64,000 bases of DNA from Nitrosopumilus oxyclinae (lineage in GTDB: Archaea > Thermoproteota > Nitrososphaeria > Nitrososphaerales > Nitrosopumilaceae): NCBI RefSeq assembly GCF_013407165.1, contig NZ_CP026994.1, positions 124,001 to 188,000 of the forward strand, written 5' to 3'. The notes under the pieces were generated by a model. That model saw only the letters and a list, made by a program, of their open reading frames with translations, was not told the origin of the DNA and searched no databases. How positions within the stretch are numbered: position 1 is the first letter of the stretch; each line of letters starts with the position of its first letter. The translations under genes were made by a program, and so were the position numbers. Shown piece after piece: positions 49,628-58,230 of the stretch.

Positions 49628-51043
49628 TTATTCAAAATTTATGTTTGAAATTTCTTGATGAATTGCCTTGATGGCTTTTGCAATATTGTCATGTGTATCT
49701 TCTACAACGATAATTATTCGTGATGTTTCCTCTTGTGCATCCATGTTCAATATGTTTAATCCAGATTCACCAATTTTTGCACTAGTTCTAGATGCTACTT
49801 GCTGAACTCTCCACATTTCATCTCCGATTAGTGTAATGACTCCTCTGTTGAATGTAATGGTGGCAAGTGAATCAAAAGCTAAAAGATATTTTTCATTTCT
49901 TTTCACATATTCTCCATCTAAAAACAATATTCTTGAAAATTCAATTCCATCTTTTGTAAATGGTGATAGAATAACAAATTCACTATAATGTTTGTCTTTT
50001 TCTAGAGATGTTAATAATTTTTGAATAGCACTTGTCTCGATTCTAAAAATAGCACAATTTTCTTTTCCTGTAACTATTTTTATTGGATGTCCTTTTTGTT
50101 CCTCTAAATTTCTCTTAATAGTAGTTATTTTTTCTGGGACTTTCATATTAGTAATAGTAATTGGTATGTCTACACCATTTTCAACAATTTCTTTAATTGC
50201 AATTGGATCTAAAATCTTCATCCCAAACATTCCTGCAAGTCTTGCTTCGTTATATGACAATTGAGTAATTTCTCTTAGATCAGAATCAACAATTTTTGGA
50301 TCTGCTGAAACCACTGAACTGTCTTTTTCAAAATCTATACTGGTTTCATATTTTTTATGAAATAATATTCCTAGATCTGCTGCTGTTCTATCTGAACCAC
50401 CACGCTCGTATGTTGTAGTGATATTGTCTACAGTTTTTCCAATAAATCCGCCTATGGTGACTACCTCATTATTCTCTACAAGATCTACAGTTTTGTTCAT
50501 TCTCTCTCTAGATTCTGCAGCAAGAAAATTTGTAAATTCTATATTTTTATCTGTGATGATCGGCCAATCATCAAATTTTACTGCTTCAGATTTGATATTA
50601 TTACTTCGTAGGATGTGGTTCATTACGTGAGACATTAAAATCTCGCCTGAAAATGCTAATGCTTTAGAACGTACTTCATTTGCAAATTCTTTATTCTTAT
50701 AGGCCTCATCTAGTGCACTTTGTGCTTTTTCAAGATGATAATCAATTGTTTTTATACAATTTTCCTTATTATTCTCATCTACTTTTTCCAGAATTTTTTG
50801 ATAAGTTGATTTTACAATATCTAAAGATGGTTTTTCTCCCTTCTCTGCATTTCTACCCTGCTCCAAAACAACATCAGTCAATGAACGTTTTTTTTCATTG
50901 TAAATTGTTAGTGGTGCTGAAAAGACTGCAATCACTTTGGAGTCTGTTTTTAATTTATCAACTCTTTGAATAATTTTTGCAATAAATTCACCATTTGGAC
51001 CTAGTGCACTGCCACCAAATTTGGCAACTATTAGTTTAGTCAT
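49628..51043 (-). CDS. lysC: Aspartate kinase
   Basis: Phosphorylates aspartate, the first step of the lysine, threonine and methionine branch. The 471-residue protein begins KFGGSALGPNGEF, the kinase phosphate loop, and has TYERGGSDRTAADLG and KILDPIAIKEIVENG of the amino-acid kinase fold. Two ACT repeats at about 310-470 (ITLIGDEMWRVQQVA, GLNILNMDAQEETSRIIIVV) give feedback control. Start ATG at 51043. It is transcribed toward the structured RNA candidate. Confidence 0.92.
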   Translation of the reverse strand: MTKLIVAKFGGSALGPNGEFIAKIIQRVDKLKTDSKVIAVFSAPLTIYNEKKRSLTDVVLEQGRNAEKGEKPSLDIVKSTYQKILEKVDENNKENCIKTIDYHLEKAQSALDEAYKNKEFANEVRSKALAFSGEILMSHVMNHILRSNNIKSEAVKFDDWPIITDKNIEFTNFLAAESRERMNKTVDLVENNEVVTIGGFIGKTVDNITTTYERGGSDRTAADLGILFHKKYETSIDFEKDSSVVSADPKIVDSDLREITQLSYNEARLAGMFGMKILDPIAIKEIVENGVDIPITITNMKVPEKITTIKRNLEEQKGHPIKIVTGKENCAIFRIETSAIQKLLTSLEKDKHYSEFVILSPFTKDGIEFSRILFLDGEYVKRNEKYLLAFDSLATITFNRGVITLIGDEMWRVQQVASRTSAKIGESGLNILNMDAQEETSRIIIVVEDTHDNIAKAIKAIHQEISNINFE

Positions 51044-51088
51044 AGTACTTTAACAAATCAAAATCGCCTTCTATTAAGCATTTGATTG

Positions 51089-52105
51089 TTATTTTGTTAA
51101 TTTTTGAATAATCTCAGCTGCAATCTTTGCACCTGTTGTGTTTACTTTAATTCGTTTTTCTTCTAGTTTTTTTAGAATTAATTCTTGTAATCTGTCTAGA
51201 TCCTCAAAAACAAAACCTACCTCCCTTGCATTATCTTCTTGCTCAAAATGTCCCTTTATTGGTATGAATATTGCTGGAGTGCCATATGCCTTAGCCTCAT
51301 CTATTGTTGATTTTCCTGCCAATGAAATAATTACATCTGCTGCAAAAATTAATTCATGCAAGTTATCTACAAATCCTAGATTTCTTACATTTTCATATTT
51401 TTTGTTTACTGCTGGTCCTGAAACTAAAACTATGTCCAGCTCTTGATTAATTTTTAAGATACTCTCTAATGCTTTTTCAATTAGAAATAATCCTGCACTT
51501 GTACCGCCAATTGATATGAGTATGGTTTTTTTTCCAAAAGAAAACTTTTTTCTTAATTCATCTCTGGTTGAATTTATTTGTCTAACTATGGGTCCAACCA
51601 TTTTGACATTATCATAGTCATCTCCGATCTCTGGAAATATTACAACGTCGCATTTTTTTATAATTTCTTGCATTGATTTATTCATCTTTTTTTCTATAAA
51701 TGATGCTATACCTTTAGTGAAATGTGTCTCAAAAACATCAGTAACTAATACTGTTGGGATTTTGATATTTTGTGCAACAGTTAGTGATGCAAAATCTTCA
51801 TCACTAATTAGCAAATCTGGTTTATCTTTTTGAAGTAATTCTTCTGAAATGTTTTTACAATCTCTATAATATTGATAATAATTCCACAACCACTTTGCTG
51901 GATTCTTTAAAGTACCATTTTCAATAATGAAAGATGGTGGATTATAAAGATCTTGTACTTTGAAATTTAATTTTTTTAGAATATTAGCAGCGCCACTACC
52001 TGTGATAAAATTTGTTGAAATATTTTCAAAATTATTTACAATTGCAATGTCTCGAGTTACATGACCCAATCCGATTGGACTGGAAAAAAAACTATAATCA
52101 TTCAT
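51089..52105 (-). CDS. Glycosyltransferase, GT28/MurG-like
   Basis: A 338-residue GT-B protein. SSPIGLGHVTRDI near 8-20 is the glycine-rich acceptor loop of MurG/MGT-type enzymes; ISIGGTSAGLFLIEKAL near 200 and the donor region SLAGKSTIDEAKAYGTPAIFIPIKGHFEQEDNA near 275 are typical of GT28 C-terminal domains with the GxxxxxE/Q ending. Substrate unknown; it is outside the glycan cluster and lies next to aspartate kinase with 45 bases between. The start ATG at 52105 is 80 bases before tRNA-Val. Confidence 0.75.
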   Translation of the reverse strand: MNDYSFFSSPIGLGHVTRDIAIVNNFENISTNFITGSGAANILKKLNFKVQDLYNPPSFIIENGTLKNPAKWLWNYYQYYRDCKNISEELLQKDKPDLLISDEDFASLTVAQNIKIPTVLVTDVFETHFTKGIASFIEKKMNKSMQEIIKKCDVVIFPEIGDDYDNVKMVGPIVRQINSTRDELRKKFSFGKKTILISIGGTSAGLFLIEKALESILKINQELDIVLVSGPAVNKKYENVRNLGFVDNLHELIFAADVIISLAGKSTIDEAKAYGTPAIFIPIKGHFEQEDNAREVGFVFEDLDRLQELILKKLEEKRIKVNTTGAKIAAEIIQKLTK

Positions 52106-52154
52106 GATTTTCTTGATTTCTTATCAAATTTCTAGATTTTCTCTTGTCTCAAAG

Positions 52155-52160
52155 TTTAAA
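52155..52160 (+). promoter_or_regulatory. TATA box of tRNA-Val
   Basis: TTTAAA at 52155-52160 lies about 27 bases before the first base of the tRNA at 52185, the normal archaeal distance. Confidence 0.45.
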
Positions 52161-52184
52161 TGGATTTTAACAAGGTAGGTTTCT

Positions 52185-52259
52185 GGGCTCATAGTCCAGG
52201 TCGGTTATGACGTCGCCCTTACACGGCGAAGATCCGGGGTTCAAATCCCCGTGGGCCCA
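52185..52259 (+). tRNA. tRNA-Val (anticodon TAC)
   Basis: Acceptor GGGCTCA/TGGGCCC with a T5-G68 wobble, D-arm with GG, anticodon stem TCGCC/GGCGA and loop CTTACAC (TAC), variable loop, T-arm CGGGG/CCCCG with loop TTCAAAT, A73. 75 bases, no intron. Confidence 0.94.
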
Positions 52260-52262
52260 TTT

Positions 52263-52778
52263 TTATCCTATTTTACAACAACTTTTACTTTGTAGCCCTC
52301 TTGCAATCCACCAAATTGAAAAAATTAAAACTCCTACTGAAATGAACTTTAATTCTAATCCCTGCATTGGAAATAATGATAATCCTCCAACTGCGCCTAA
52401 AATTACTGCTAAAGGTGCAGTGCATGCAGGACATCCGGGTGTAAATGCTGCAAATGCTCCACCCAATACGGCTGATGAATTTGATTTGACAGAATTCATC
52501 ATCTTCATTCTCTTAATCTTAAATGCCATCATTGCAAAATTGATTCCAGCTAGAGACGAAATTCCAACTGTTAATCCAACTGATGCTAAAATATAGTAAG
52601 GCATTATCTCCATTGTAGTATTCAAGTGAGATGGTAGCATTGACATTGTCAAAAAGTAATAGATTATTCCTAGCCCTGTACCGCTAATTATTGCAATGGC
52701 AGCATATCTTTTTATTTTTAACACATTTGAAATCAATTGAATTTTACTTTCCAAGTAAGTCAATTCACAATTCATCAT
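52263..52778 (-). CDS. Polytopic membrane protein with GCPACT motif
   Basis: A 171-residue protein with four hydrophobic helices. The third is preceded by FAAFTPGCPACTAPLAVILG, a CxxC inside the membrane region, and the C-terminus ends in SCCKIG, a further Cys pair. The build resembles small membrane proteins of disulfide or metal handling, but no family name can be assigned. Convergent with tRNA-Val, ending four bases after it. Confidence 0.62.
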   Translation of the reverse strand: MMNCELTYLESKIQLISNVLKIKRYAAIAIISGTGLGIIYYFLTMSMLPSHLNTTMEIMPYYILASVGLTVGISSLAGINFAMMAFKIKRMKMMNSVKSNSSAVLGGAFAAFTPGCPACTAPLAVILGAVGGLSLFPMQGLELKFISVGVLIFSIWWIARGLQSKSCCKIG

Positions 52779-52835
52779 ATTTTAACTATATTTGATTAAC
52801 AAAAGACTATTAGCCATAAACTACTCTTCAAAAAT

Positions 52836-53087
52836 ATGACTGAATTTTCATCTGAAGAAAAAACTATTCTTGTTCAATATGGGATAAAAAAATATGAAAA
52901 TGAAGCAATTGTAAATGAAAAACTAAAAACCATTTTATCTGAAAAAGATATTCAAAGAAACATAGATACTCTGATTGGAACTCAACGAGTTAGAAGAATA
53001 GGCCCTGAAATTCTTCAAAACAATGAAAGCCATACTGAATTACCAGATTTACCAGATAATCTAAAATCTATAATTGACATTCTTTAG
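52836..53087 (+). CDS. Small soluble protein, unknown function
   Basis: An 83-residue helical protein (FSSEEKTILVQYGIKKYENEA, then LSEKDIQRNIDTLIGTQRVRRIGPEIL). The charged helical pattern suggests a small binding protein. ATG start at 52836. No known motif. Confidence 0.55.
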   Translation: MTEFSSEEKTILVQYGIKKYENEAIVNEKLKTILSEKDIQRNIDTLIGTQRVRRIGPEILQNNESHTELPDLPDNLKSIIDIL

Positions 53088-53127
53088 ATAAAGAATTCTT
53101 AAATTACTCTGATTCCTTGATTCAAAT

Positions 53128-53580
53128 ATGAACAAGCTTGTTTTATTTTCAAGTATTTTGGTTTTGACATTTCTATTGACATTCTCTATTGATTCTGCTT
53201 TTGCCCATCCACATCCTGGCCAAATAATGATCAACGGCCATTCTCATGAGCCTCAAACTGAAATTATTTCACTTGGTGGAAATATTGCACTAGAAAAATC
53301 CACTATATTTTTCCATTCTTCTGAAGATAATACTTTACCCTGGGCATTTGTTGAAGGAAAGATTGCAAATCATGTTGAAGGTTATCCAGTAATTATTCAA
53401 ATTTTTAAAGAAAATGATGCTGTTCATTTTGCTCAGACAGATGTGAGTTCAAATGGTAATTATGAATACAAGTTTAGAGTTTTAAAATCTGAAAATGGTA
53501 TTACTAGTAAAATCTTTGCTGGTGATTATTCAGTAAAAATCTTCAAAGTAGTATACATGTATCCAGAAAACCTAATTTAG
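53128..53580 (+). CDS. Exported histidine-rich beta protein, unknown function
   Basis: A 150-residue protein with a signal peptide (LVLFSSILVLTFLLTFSIDSAFA). The mature N-terminus begins HPHPGQIMINGHSHEP, five histidines in 14 residues, a likely metal-binding segment. A beta-sandwich-like domain follows (PVIIQIFKENDAVHFAQTDV, YEYKFRV) resembling a carbohydrate- or FN3-type fold. Its stop overlaps the convergent radical SAM gene by four bases. Confidence 0.65.
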   Translation: MNKLVLFSSILVLTFLLTFSIDSAFAHPHPGQIMINGHSHEPQTEIISLGGNIALEKSTIFFHSSEDNTLPWAFVEGKIANHVEGYPVIIQIFKENDAVHFAQTDVSSNGNYEYKFRVLKSENGITSKIFAGDYSVKIFKVVYMYPENLI

Positions 53581-54458
53581 AATCCACGTAATCCTTCTGG
53601 GCGTACAGTCTCTGGATGTTGCTTCATCCATTCTACCTTATCTAACATTGCTTGTTTGTCTTGAGGAAATGTTCCTTTCACTGTATATGCATTTGAACCA
53701 TGATTTACTCTGAAAACAATCTCTTCTTTAGTATCAATCTGATTAATCAAATCATATAGTTCTTCTAATGATTCATCGTCATCAATTTTGGTAAATTCCC
53801 CTTCATACTTGTCAATAAATTCTTGTTTAATTCCATTTTCTAGATAGAGAGTTAAAGCACCAACATAATTAGGAGAGCAAGCACTAATGACTTCAGCAGT
53901 ACCTTTGATATGCTCTTTTGAGTATTTCTTTCCACCCAGTCCTAAAATCACCATACATGACATTACGTATCCAGCTTCTTTTGCTTTGTTCACTGATTTG
54001 ATAATTGTTTTTGCAATTGCACCTTTTGTTACTTTTTTTAGAACAATATCTGAGCCACTTTCAATTCCTAAGTAGAACATATCAAGTCCTGCTTCATTCA
54101 TTTTCTTTAACTCTTCAGATGTTTTCTTTAAAATATTCATAGGCATTGCATAACATGAAATTCTTTCAATGTTTTGAAATTTCTCTCTAATGTATTTTAC
54201 AATTTTAATCATATATTCTGAATCAAGATTTAGTGCATCACCATCTGCAAGGAATACTCGTCTTGTATCTGGTTGATAACCTGCCATCATATCAATTTCA
54301 GCTTTCACATCTTCCCATGATCTTTCAGAATATTCTTTTGATCTATACATATCACAGAATGAGCATTCGTTAAATGAACATCCTAATGTTACTTGGAAAA
54401 TTAAAGATCTAGCTTCTGATGGTGGTCTATACAGAGGCGCATCATAATTTAACATCAT
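53577..54458 (-). CDS. Radical SAM protein of the MiaB/ELP3-like group
   Basis: A 293-residue protein. The Fe-S motif is CSFNECSFCDMY near 27-38, spaced CX4CX2C rather than CX3CX2C, a known variant in uncharacterised radical SAM proteins. FLADGDALNLD and FYLGIESGSDIVLKKVTKG follow in the barrel. Substrate unknown. The gene converges on the exported protein gene. Confidence 0.78.
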   Translation of the reverse strand: MMLNYDAPLYRPPSEARSLIFQVTLGCSFNECSFCDMYRSKEYSERSWEDVKAEIDMMAGYQPDTRRVFLADGDALNLDSEYMIKIVKYIREKFQNIERISCYAMPMNILKKTSEELKKMNEAGLDMFYLGIESGSDIVLKKVTKGAIAKTIIKSVNKAKEAGYVMSCMVILGLGGKKYSKEHIKGTAEVISACSPNYVGALTLYLENGIKQEFIDKYEGEFTKIDDDESLEELYDLINQIDTKEEIVFRVNHGSNAYTVKGTFPQDKQAMLDKVEWMKQHPETVRPEGLRGF

Positions 54459-54559
54459 TTTTTATCCACTCAAAATTGCCTGATTATGTTTTTTATACTT
54501 TCTACTTTTCTTATCTCAGAATACCTTTTAGTAGTAAATATGGAGGAATTTTGTAACAT

Positions 54560-54862
54560 ATGGCCAATGATTCTGATGCAAAAAGACTCTTGTGGTTTGT
54601 ATTTGCAGGTTCTAGAGGCGGATTGAATCGATTAAAAATAATTTCTAAACTAAAGGAAAGTCCATTTAACACAAATCAATTAGCAAAGGAAATGGGTCTT
54701 GATTACAAGGCCATTCAGCATCATATCAGAGTATTAGAAAAAAATAACATGATCACTAAAGTTGGTGAAAAATACAATGTAACCTATTTTATCTCAACTT
54801 ATCTTGAAGTCAATATGGAGGCATTTGAAGAAATTGCAAGGAAATTGGACAAAAGTAAATAA
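54560..54862 (+). CDS. Winged-helix transcriptional regulator (ArsR-like)
   Basis: A 100-residue protein with LNRLKIISKLKESPFNTNQLAKEMGLDYKAIQHHIRVLEKNNMI, the helix-turn-helix and wing of the ArsR/MarR-type fold, then a wing KVGEKYNVTYF. No metal-site cysteines are seen. It is the first gene of a plus-strand group with two small membrane proteins and RNase HI, which it may regulate. Confidence 0.75.
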   Translation: MANDSDAKRLLWFVFAGSRGGLNRLKIISKLKESPFNTNQLAKEMGLDYKAIQHHIRVLEKNNMITKVGEKYNVTYFISTYLEVNMEAFEEIARKLDKSK

Positions 54863-54887
54863 AAGCTCTAGAGGTGTTTTACACTAA

Positions 54888-55172
54888 ATGGAATCTACTT
54901 CTCTAGTACTATCTATTGTTTCAATTGCTAATATGGGTATACTTGGAATTCTAATCTGTATATTTGGAAAGATGTATGGGAGTACTCGGGCCCAGCTTCC
55001 ATTAGGTATGATAGTTGTTGCAGGTATGTTATTTTTGCATAATGTCATTGGTGCATTAGCTTATTTTTCAATGGAGGAGATTTTCTCACATGAAATATTC
55101 CCATACATGTTAGGAGTAGGAATTGCAGAACTTGCAGGATTGATAATATTTCTAAAAATTACTTTAGACTAA
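54888..55172 (+). CDS. Three-helix membrane protein, unknown function
   Basis: A 94-residue protein with three hydrophobic helices and short loops (TRAQLPLGMIVVAG). It follows the winged-helix regulator by 25 bases on the same strand; together they may be one regulated unit. ATG at 54888. Confidence 0.58.
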   Translation: MESTSLVLSIVSIANMGILGILICIFGKMYGSTRAQLPLGMIVVAGMLFLHNVIGALAYFSMEEIFSHEIFPYMLGVGIAELAGLIIFLKITLD

Positions 55173-55207
55173 TCTTAGTTTATTTGTAACAAAAATGAAT
55201 CAATTAT

Positions 55208-55651
55208 GTGTTACAAGAATATCTAAAATTAAACAAAAATGTTCTCATAGCATTTGCAGCATCAATAATTATTTCAGCTGTTATTGCTCAAGTTTTATCT
55301 GACCAAGATGATATTCTTAACACTACATATACTACAATTGCAGATTATGCAATTTATTTTTCAGTTTTTAGTAGCTTATTTTACTTTGATAACAGGAAAA
55401 AATATCGATTAGAATCTGGAAAAACTGATACTGTAAAACTAAAACAAGATTTAAAAAAATTAATCACTTCACTGGGAATTGCTGAAGTTGTTTACACTAT
55501 AGTTAGATGGGCTTTACAGTATTATTTACTAACAATAAACTATGATCCTTATTTAGCATCAATTTTATCGCAAGGAATATCTACAATTATTTACATGATG
55601 GTGCTAAATCTAACTGTAAAGATAACAAGGTTGTATAAAGATGGCAATTAG
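55208..55651 (+). CDS. Membrane protein, unknown function
   Basis: A 147-residue protein with about four helices. The frame starts at GTG 55208 (MLQEYLKLNKN); an overlapping ATG is out of frame. A charged loop (NRKKYRLESGKTDTVKLKQDLKKL) separates helices. It overlaps the RNase H gene by 11 bases. No known family. Confidence 0.58.
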   Translation: MLQEYLKLNKNVLIAFAASIIISAVIAQVLSDQDDILNTTYTTIADYAIYFSVFSSLFYFDNRKKYRLESGKTDTVKLKQDLKKLITSLGIAEVVYTIVRWALQYYLLTINYDPYLASILSQGISTIIYMMVLNLTVKITRLYKDGN

Positions 55652-55997
55652 CATTTACGTTGATGGTTCTGGTGGAACTAGTAGTGGGTATGGATATTTT
55701 GTTAAAGAGACTGGGGAATCCTTTTATGAAAAAAAATCTGATCTGACAAACAATCAGGCTGAATATCTAGCAATAATTTCTGCATTGAACAAATATGTTG
55801 ATTCAAATGATGAAATTACAATTTACAGTGATTCAAAGAATACCGTAAACCAACTAAATCATGAATTTGCAATAAATAATGAAGCACTAAGAAATCTGGC
55901 TAGAGAAGCGTGGGAACTAATTGGAAAATTTTCTAATTTATCCATTGTTTGGGTTCCAAGAAAAGAGAATTTAGCAGGAAAAATGCTGGGAAGCTAA
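55641..55997 (+). CDS. rnhA: RNase HI family protein, last active-site Asp replaced
   Basis: A 118-residue RNase H fold protein, shorter than bacterial RNase HI (about 150). Active-site residues are D8 (IYVDGSG), E (NNQAEYLA) and D (IYSDSKN). The fourth expected aspartate, usually in N-x-x-A-D near the C-terminus, reads KENLAGKMLG, so Gly takes its place. The C-terminal histidine loop is also missing. It could still cut RNA/DNA hybrids weakly or be a non-canonical nuclease. Overlaps the upstream membrane gene by 11 bases. Confidence 0.82.
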   Translation: MAISIYVDGSGGTSSGYGYFVKETGESFYEKKSDLTNNQAEYLAIISALNKYVDSNDEITIYSDSKNTVNQLNHEFAINNEALRNLAREAWELIGKFSNLSIVWVPRKENLAGKMLGS

Positions 55998-56060
55998 AAA
56001 CTAGAGATCAGAAATTTCCAAGAATAACTTTATTATACAAAATCTCAGATTGAATTTATT

Positions 56061-58157
56061 ATGGCAGATTCTGTTATCTTATCACCAAAATCTATTGCAG
56101 TGATTGGTGCATCTGATAAGAGAGGAAGTGTTGGTGCTACAATTACATCAAACATTATGAATGGTTTCAAAGGAACAGTTTACCCAATTAGTCCATCTAG
56201 AGATACAGTATTTTACAAAAAAGCCTACAAGTCTGTTTTAGATGTTCCAAAACCAATTGATCTTGCAGTTATTGTAATCAAAAACACATTGGTTGCACCT
56301 GTATTAGAAGAATGTGGAAAGAAAAAAGTCAAAGGCGTTATAATTATCACAGCAGGTTTCAAAGAAGTTGATGAAGAAGGAGCTAAACGAGAACAAGAAA
56401 TTAAAGACATAGCTAAAAAATACAAAATCCAAATCATTGGACCTAACTGTCTTGGTGTCATGAATCTTGATCCGAAGACAATGATGAATTCTACTTTCCT
56501 TAAAGTAACACCAAAATCTGGAAAAATTGCACTTGTATCACAAAGTGGTGCAATATGTGCAGCATTAGTTGAAGATGCCAGTGCACAGGGAATTGGATTT
56601 TCTGCAGTGGTTAGTCTTGGTAACAAAGCTGTAATGAGCGAAGTTGATATTCTAAAAATTCTTGCAAATCATAAGCAAACCGAAGTTATTGTAATGTATC
56701 TTGAAGACATGGGAGACGGTCAAGAATTCCTTAAAGTTTGTAAAAATATTACTAAAAAACTCAAAAAACCTGTTCTTGTACTCAAATCAGGACGTAGTCC
56801 AGAAGGTGCAAAAGCTGCAATGTCTCATACTGGAGCCTTGATGGGCTCTGATGAAATCTATGATGCATTACTCAAACAATCAGGTGCTATTCGAGTTGAT
56901 ACAATGGAGGAACTCTTTGACTATGCAACAGCATTTTCAAAACAACCCCTTCCAGCAGGAGGTGACTTAGTGATTGTTTCAAATGCAGGAGGTCCTGCAA
57001 TTATCTCAACCGATGCATGCTCAAAGATGAATATTAAGATGGCAGATATTACTAGTGTCCGGAAAAAAATTGATGCAGTAATTCCACCTTGGGGAAGTTC
57101 TAGAAATCCTGTTGATATTGTTGGTGATGCTGATTTTAATAGATTCCATAATGTTTTGGATCGTGTGTTGACTCATCCCAAAGTTGGCTCTGTTATCTCA
57201 ATGTGCACGCCATCTGGAACACTAGACTATGATAAATTAGCAGAAGTAATTGTTACAATGTCTAAAAAATACAAAAAGACAATGCTTGCAAGTTTAATGG
57301 GATTAGATGAAGGAATTACAAATAGAGAAATTTTAGCAAAGGGTAATGTTCCATATTATAATTATGCAGAAGGTGCAATCAGAACTCTTTCTGCAATGAT
57401 TAAATTTTCAAACTGGGTTAAATCTCCAAATGGAAAAATTACTAAATTCAAAGTAAACAAAACTAAAGCAAAAGCAATTTTTGATAAAGTAAAAAAAGAA
57501 AAGCGACCAAACCTCTTAGAGGAAGAAGGACAAGAAGTTCTCAAAGCATATGGTTTACCTTTACCAAAAAGTGCACTTGCTAAAAATGAAGTAGAGGCAG
57601 TAAAAATTGCAAAGAAGATTGGTTATCCTGTTGTAATGAAGATTGCATCTCCACAAATTATTCACAAATCCGATGCAGGTGGTGTTAAAGTTAATTTAAC
57701 AAATGATTCTGAAATAAAAGAAGCTTACAAAACAATTATCAAAAATGCTAAAAAATACAACAGTAAAGCTGAGATTAAAGGCGTACTGATTGTAGAGATG
57801 GTAAAAGGTGGTAAAGAACTCATCATAGGCTCAAAACTTGAACCTGGATTTGGTCCTGTTATCATGCTTGGGATGGGAGGAATCTATGTTGAAGTTCTCA
57901 AAGATGTGACATTCAAACTAGCTCCTGTAACTAATCTAGAGGCTGATGACATGATTGCATCAATTAAGACCCAAAAATTACTACAAGGTGTTAGAGGCGA
58001 AAAGCCATCTGATATTGCAAAACTCTCTGAATGTATACAACGATTATCCCAACTAGTTTCAGACTTTAAAGAGATCAAAGAATTAGACATGAACCCTGTT
58101 CTAGTCATGGAAAAAGGAAAAGGATGTAGAATTCTTGATGTCCGAATAGGCCTCTGA
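56061..58157 (+). CDS. ADP-forming acyl-CoA synthetase, probable 4-hydroxybutyryl-CoA synthetase
   Basis: A 698-residue fused two-subunit synthetase. Residues 1-460 carry the CoA-binding domain (IAVIGASDKRGSVG), the succinyl-CoA-ligase-like part and the phospho-histidine loop KAAMSHTGALMGSDE; residues 480-698 are an ATP-grasp domain (YPVVMKIASPQIIHKSDAGGV, ELIIGSKLEPGFGP). Because the next gene, 73 bases away, is 4-hydroxybutyryl-CoA dehydratase, the enzyme most likely activates 4-hydroxybutyrate (or 3-hydroxypropionate) in the energy-efficient thaumarchaeal carbon-fixation cycle. ADP formation costs one phosphoanhydride bond instead of two. Confidence 0.85.
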   Translation: MADSVILSPKSIAVIGASDKRGSVGATITSNIMNGFKGTVYPISPSRDTVFYKKAYKSVLDVPKPIDLAVIVIKNTLVAPVLEECGKKKVKGVIIITAGFKEVDEEGAKREQEIKDIAKKYKIQIIGPNCLGVMNLDPKTMMNSTFLKVTPKSGKIALVSQSGAICAALVEDASAQGIGFSAVVSLGNKAVMSEVDILKILANHKQTEVIVMYLEDMGDGQEFLKVCKNITKKLKKPVLVLKSGRSPEGAKAAMSHTGALMGSDEIYDALLKQSGAIRVDTMEELFDYATAFSKQPLPAGGDLVIVSNAGGPAIISTDACSKMNIKMADITSVRKKIDAVIPPWGSSRNPVDIVGDADFNRFHNVLDRVLTHPKVGSVISMCTPSGTLDYDKLAEVIVTMSKKYKKTMLASLMGLDEGITNREILAKGNVPYYNYAEGAIRTLSAMIKFSNWVKSPNGKITKFKVNKTKAKAIFDKVKKEKRPNLLEEEGQEVLKAYGLPLPKSALAKNEVEAVKIAKKIGYPVVMKIASPQIIHKSDAGGVKVNLTNDSEIKEAYKTIIKNAKKYNSKAEIKGVLIVEMVKGGKELIIGSKLEPGFGPVIMLGMGGIYVEVLKDVTFKLAPVTNLEADDMIASIKTQKLLQGVRGEKPSDIAKLSECIQRLSQLVSDFKEIKELDMNPVLVMEKGKGCRILDVRIGL

Positions 58158-58200
58158 TCGCACTTTATTCCTAGAGTTTAACCTGAATTGATTTAGAATA

Positions 58201-58206
58201 TTTATA
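58201..58206 (+). promoter_or_regulatory. TATA box of the 4-hydroxybutyryl-CoA dehydratase gene
   Basis: TTTATA lies about 28 bases before the ATG at 58231, so transcription starts close to the start codon. This indicates that the dehydratase has its own promoter in addition to any read-through from the synthetase gene. Confidence 0.5.
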
Positions 58207-58230
58207 CAAGATAAAAATCAATAATGTAGC

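Noticed and set aside
50418-50973. Two plus-strand frames opposite aspartate kinase
   Set aside because: They are shadows of a complete, well-conserved gene.
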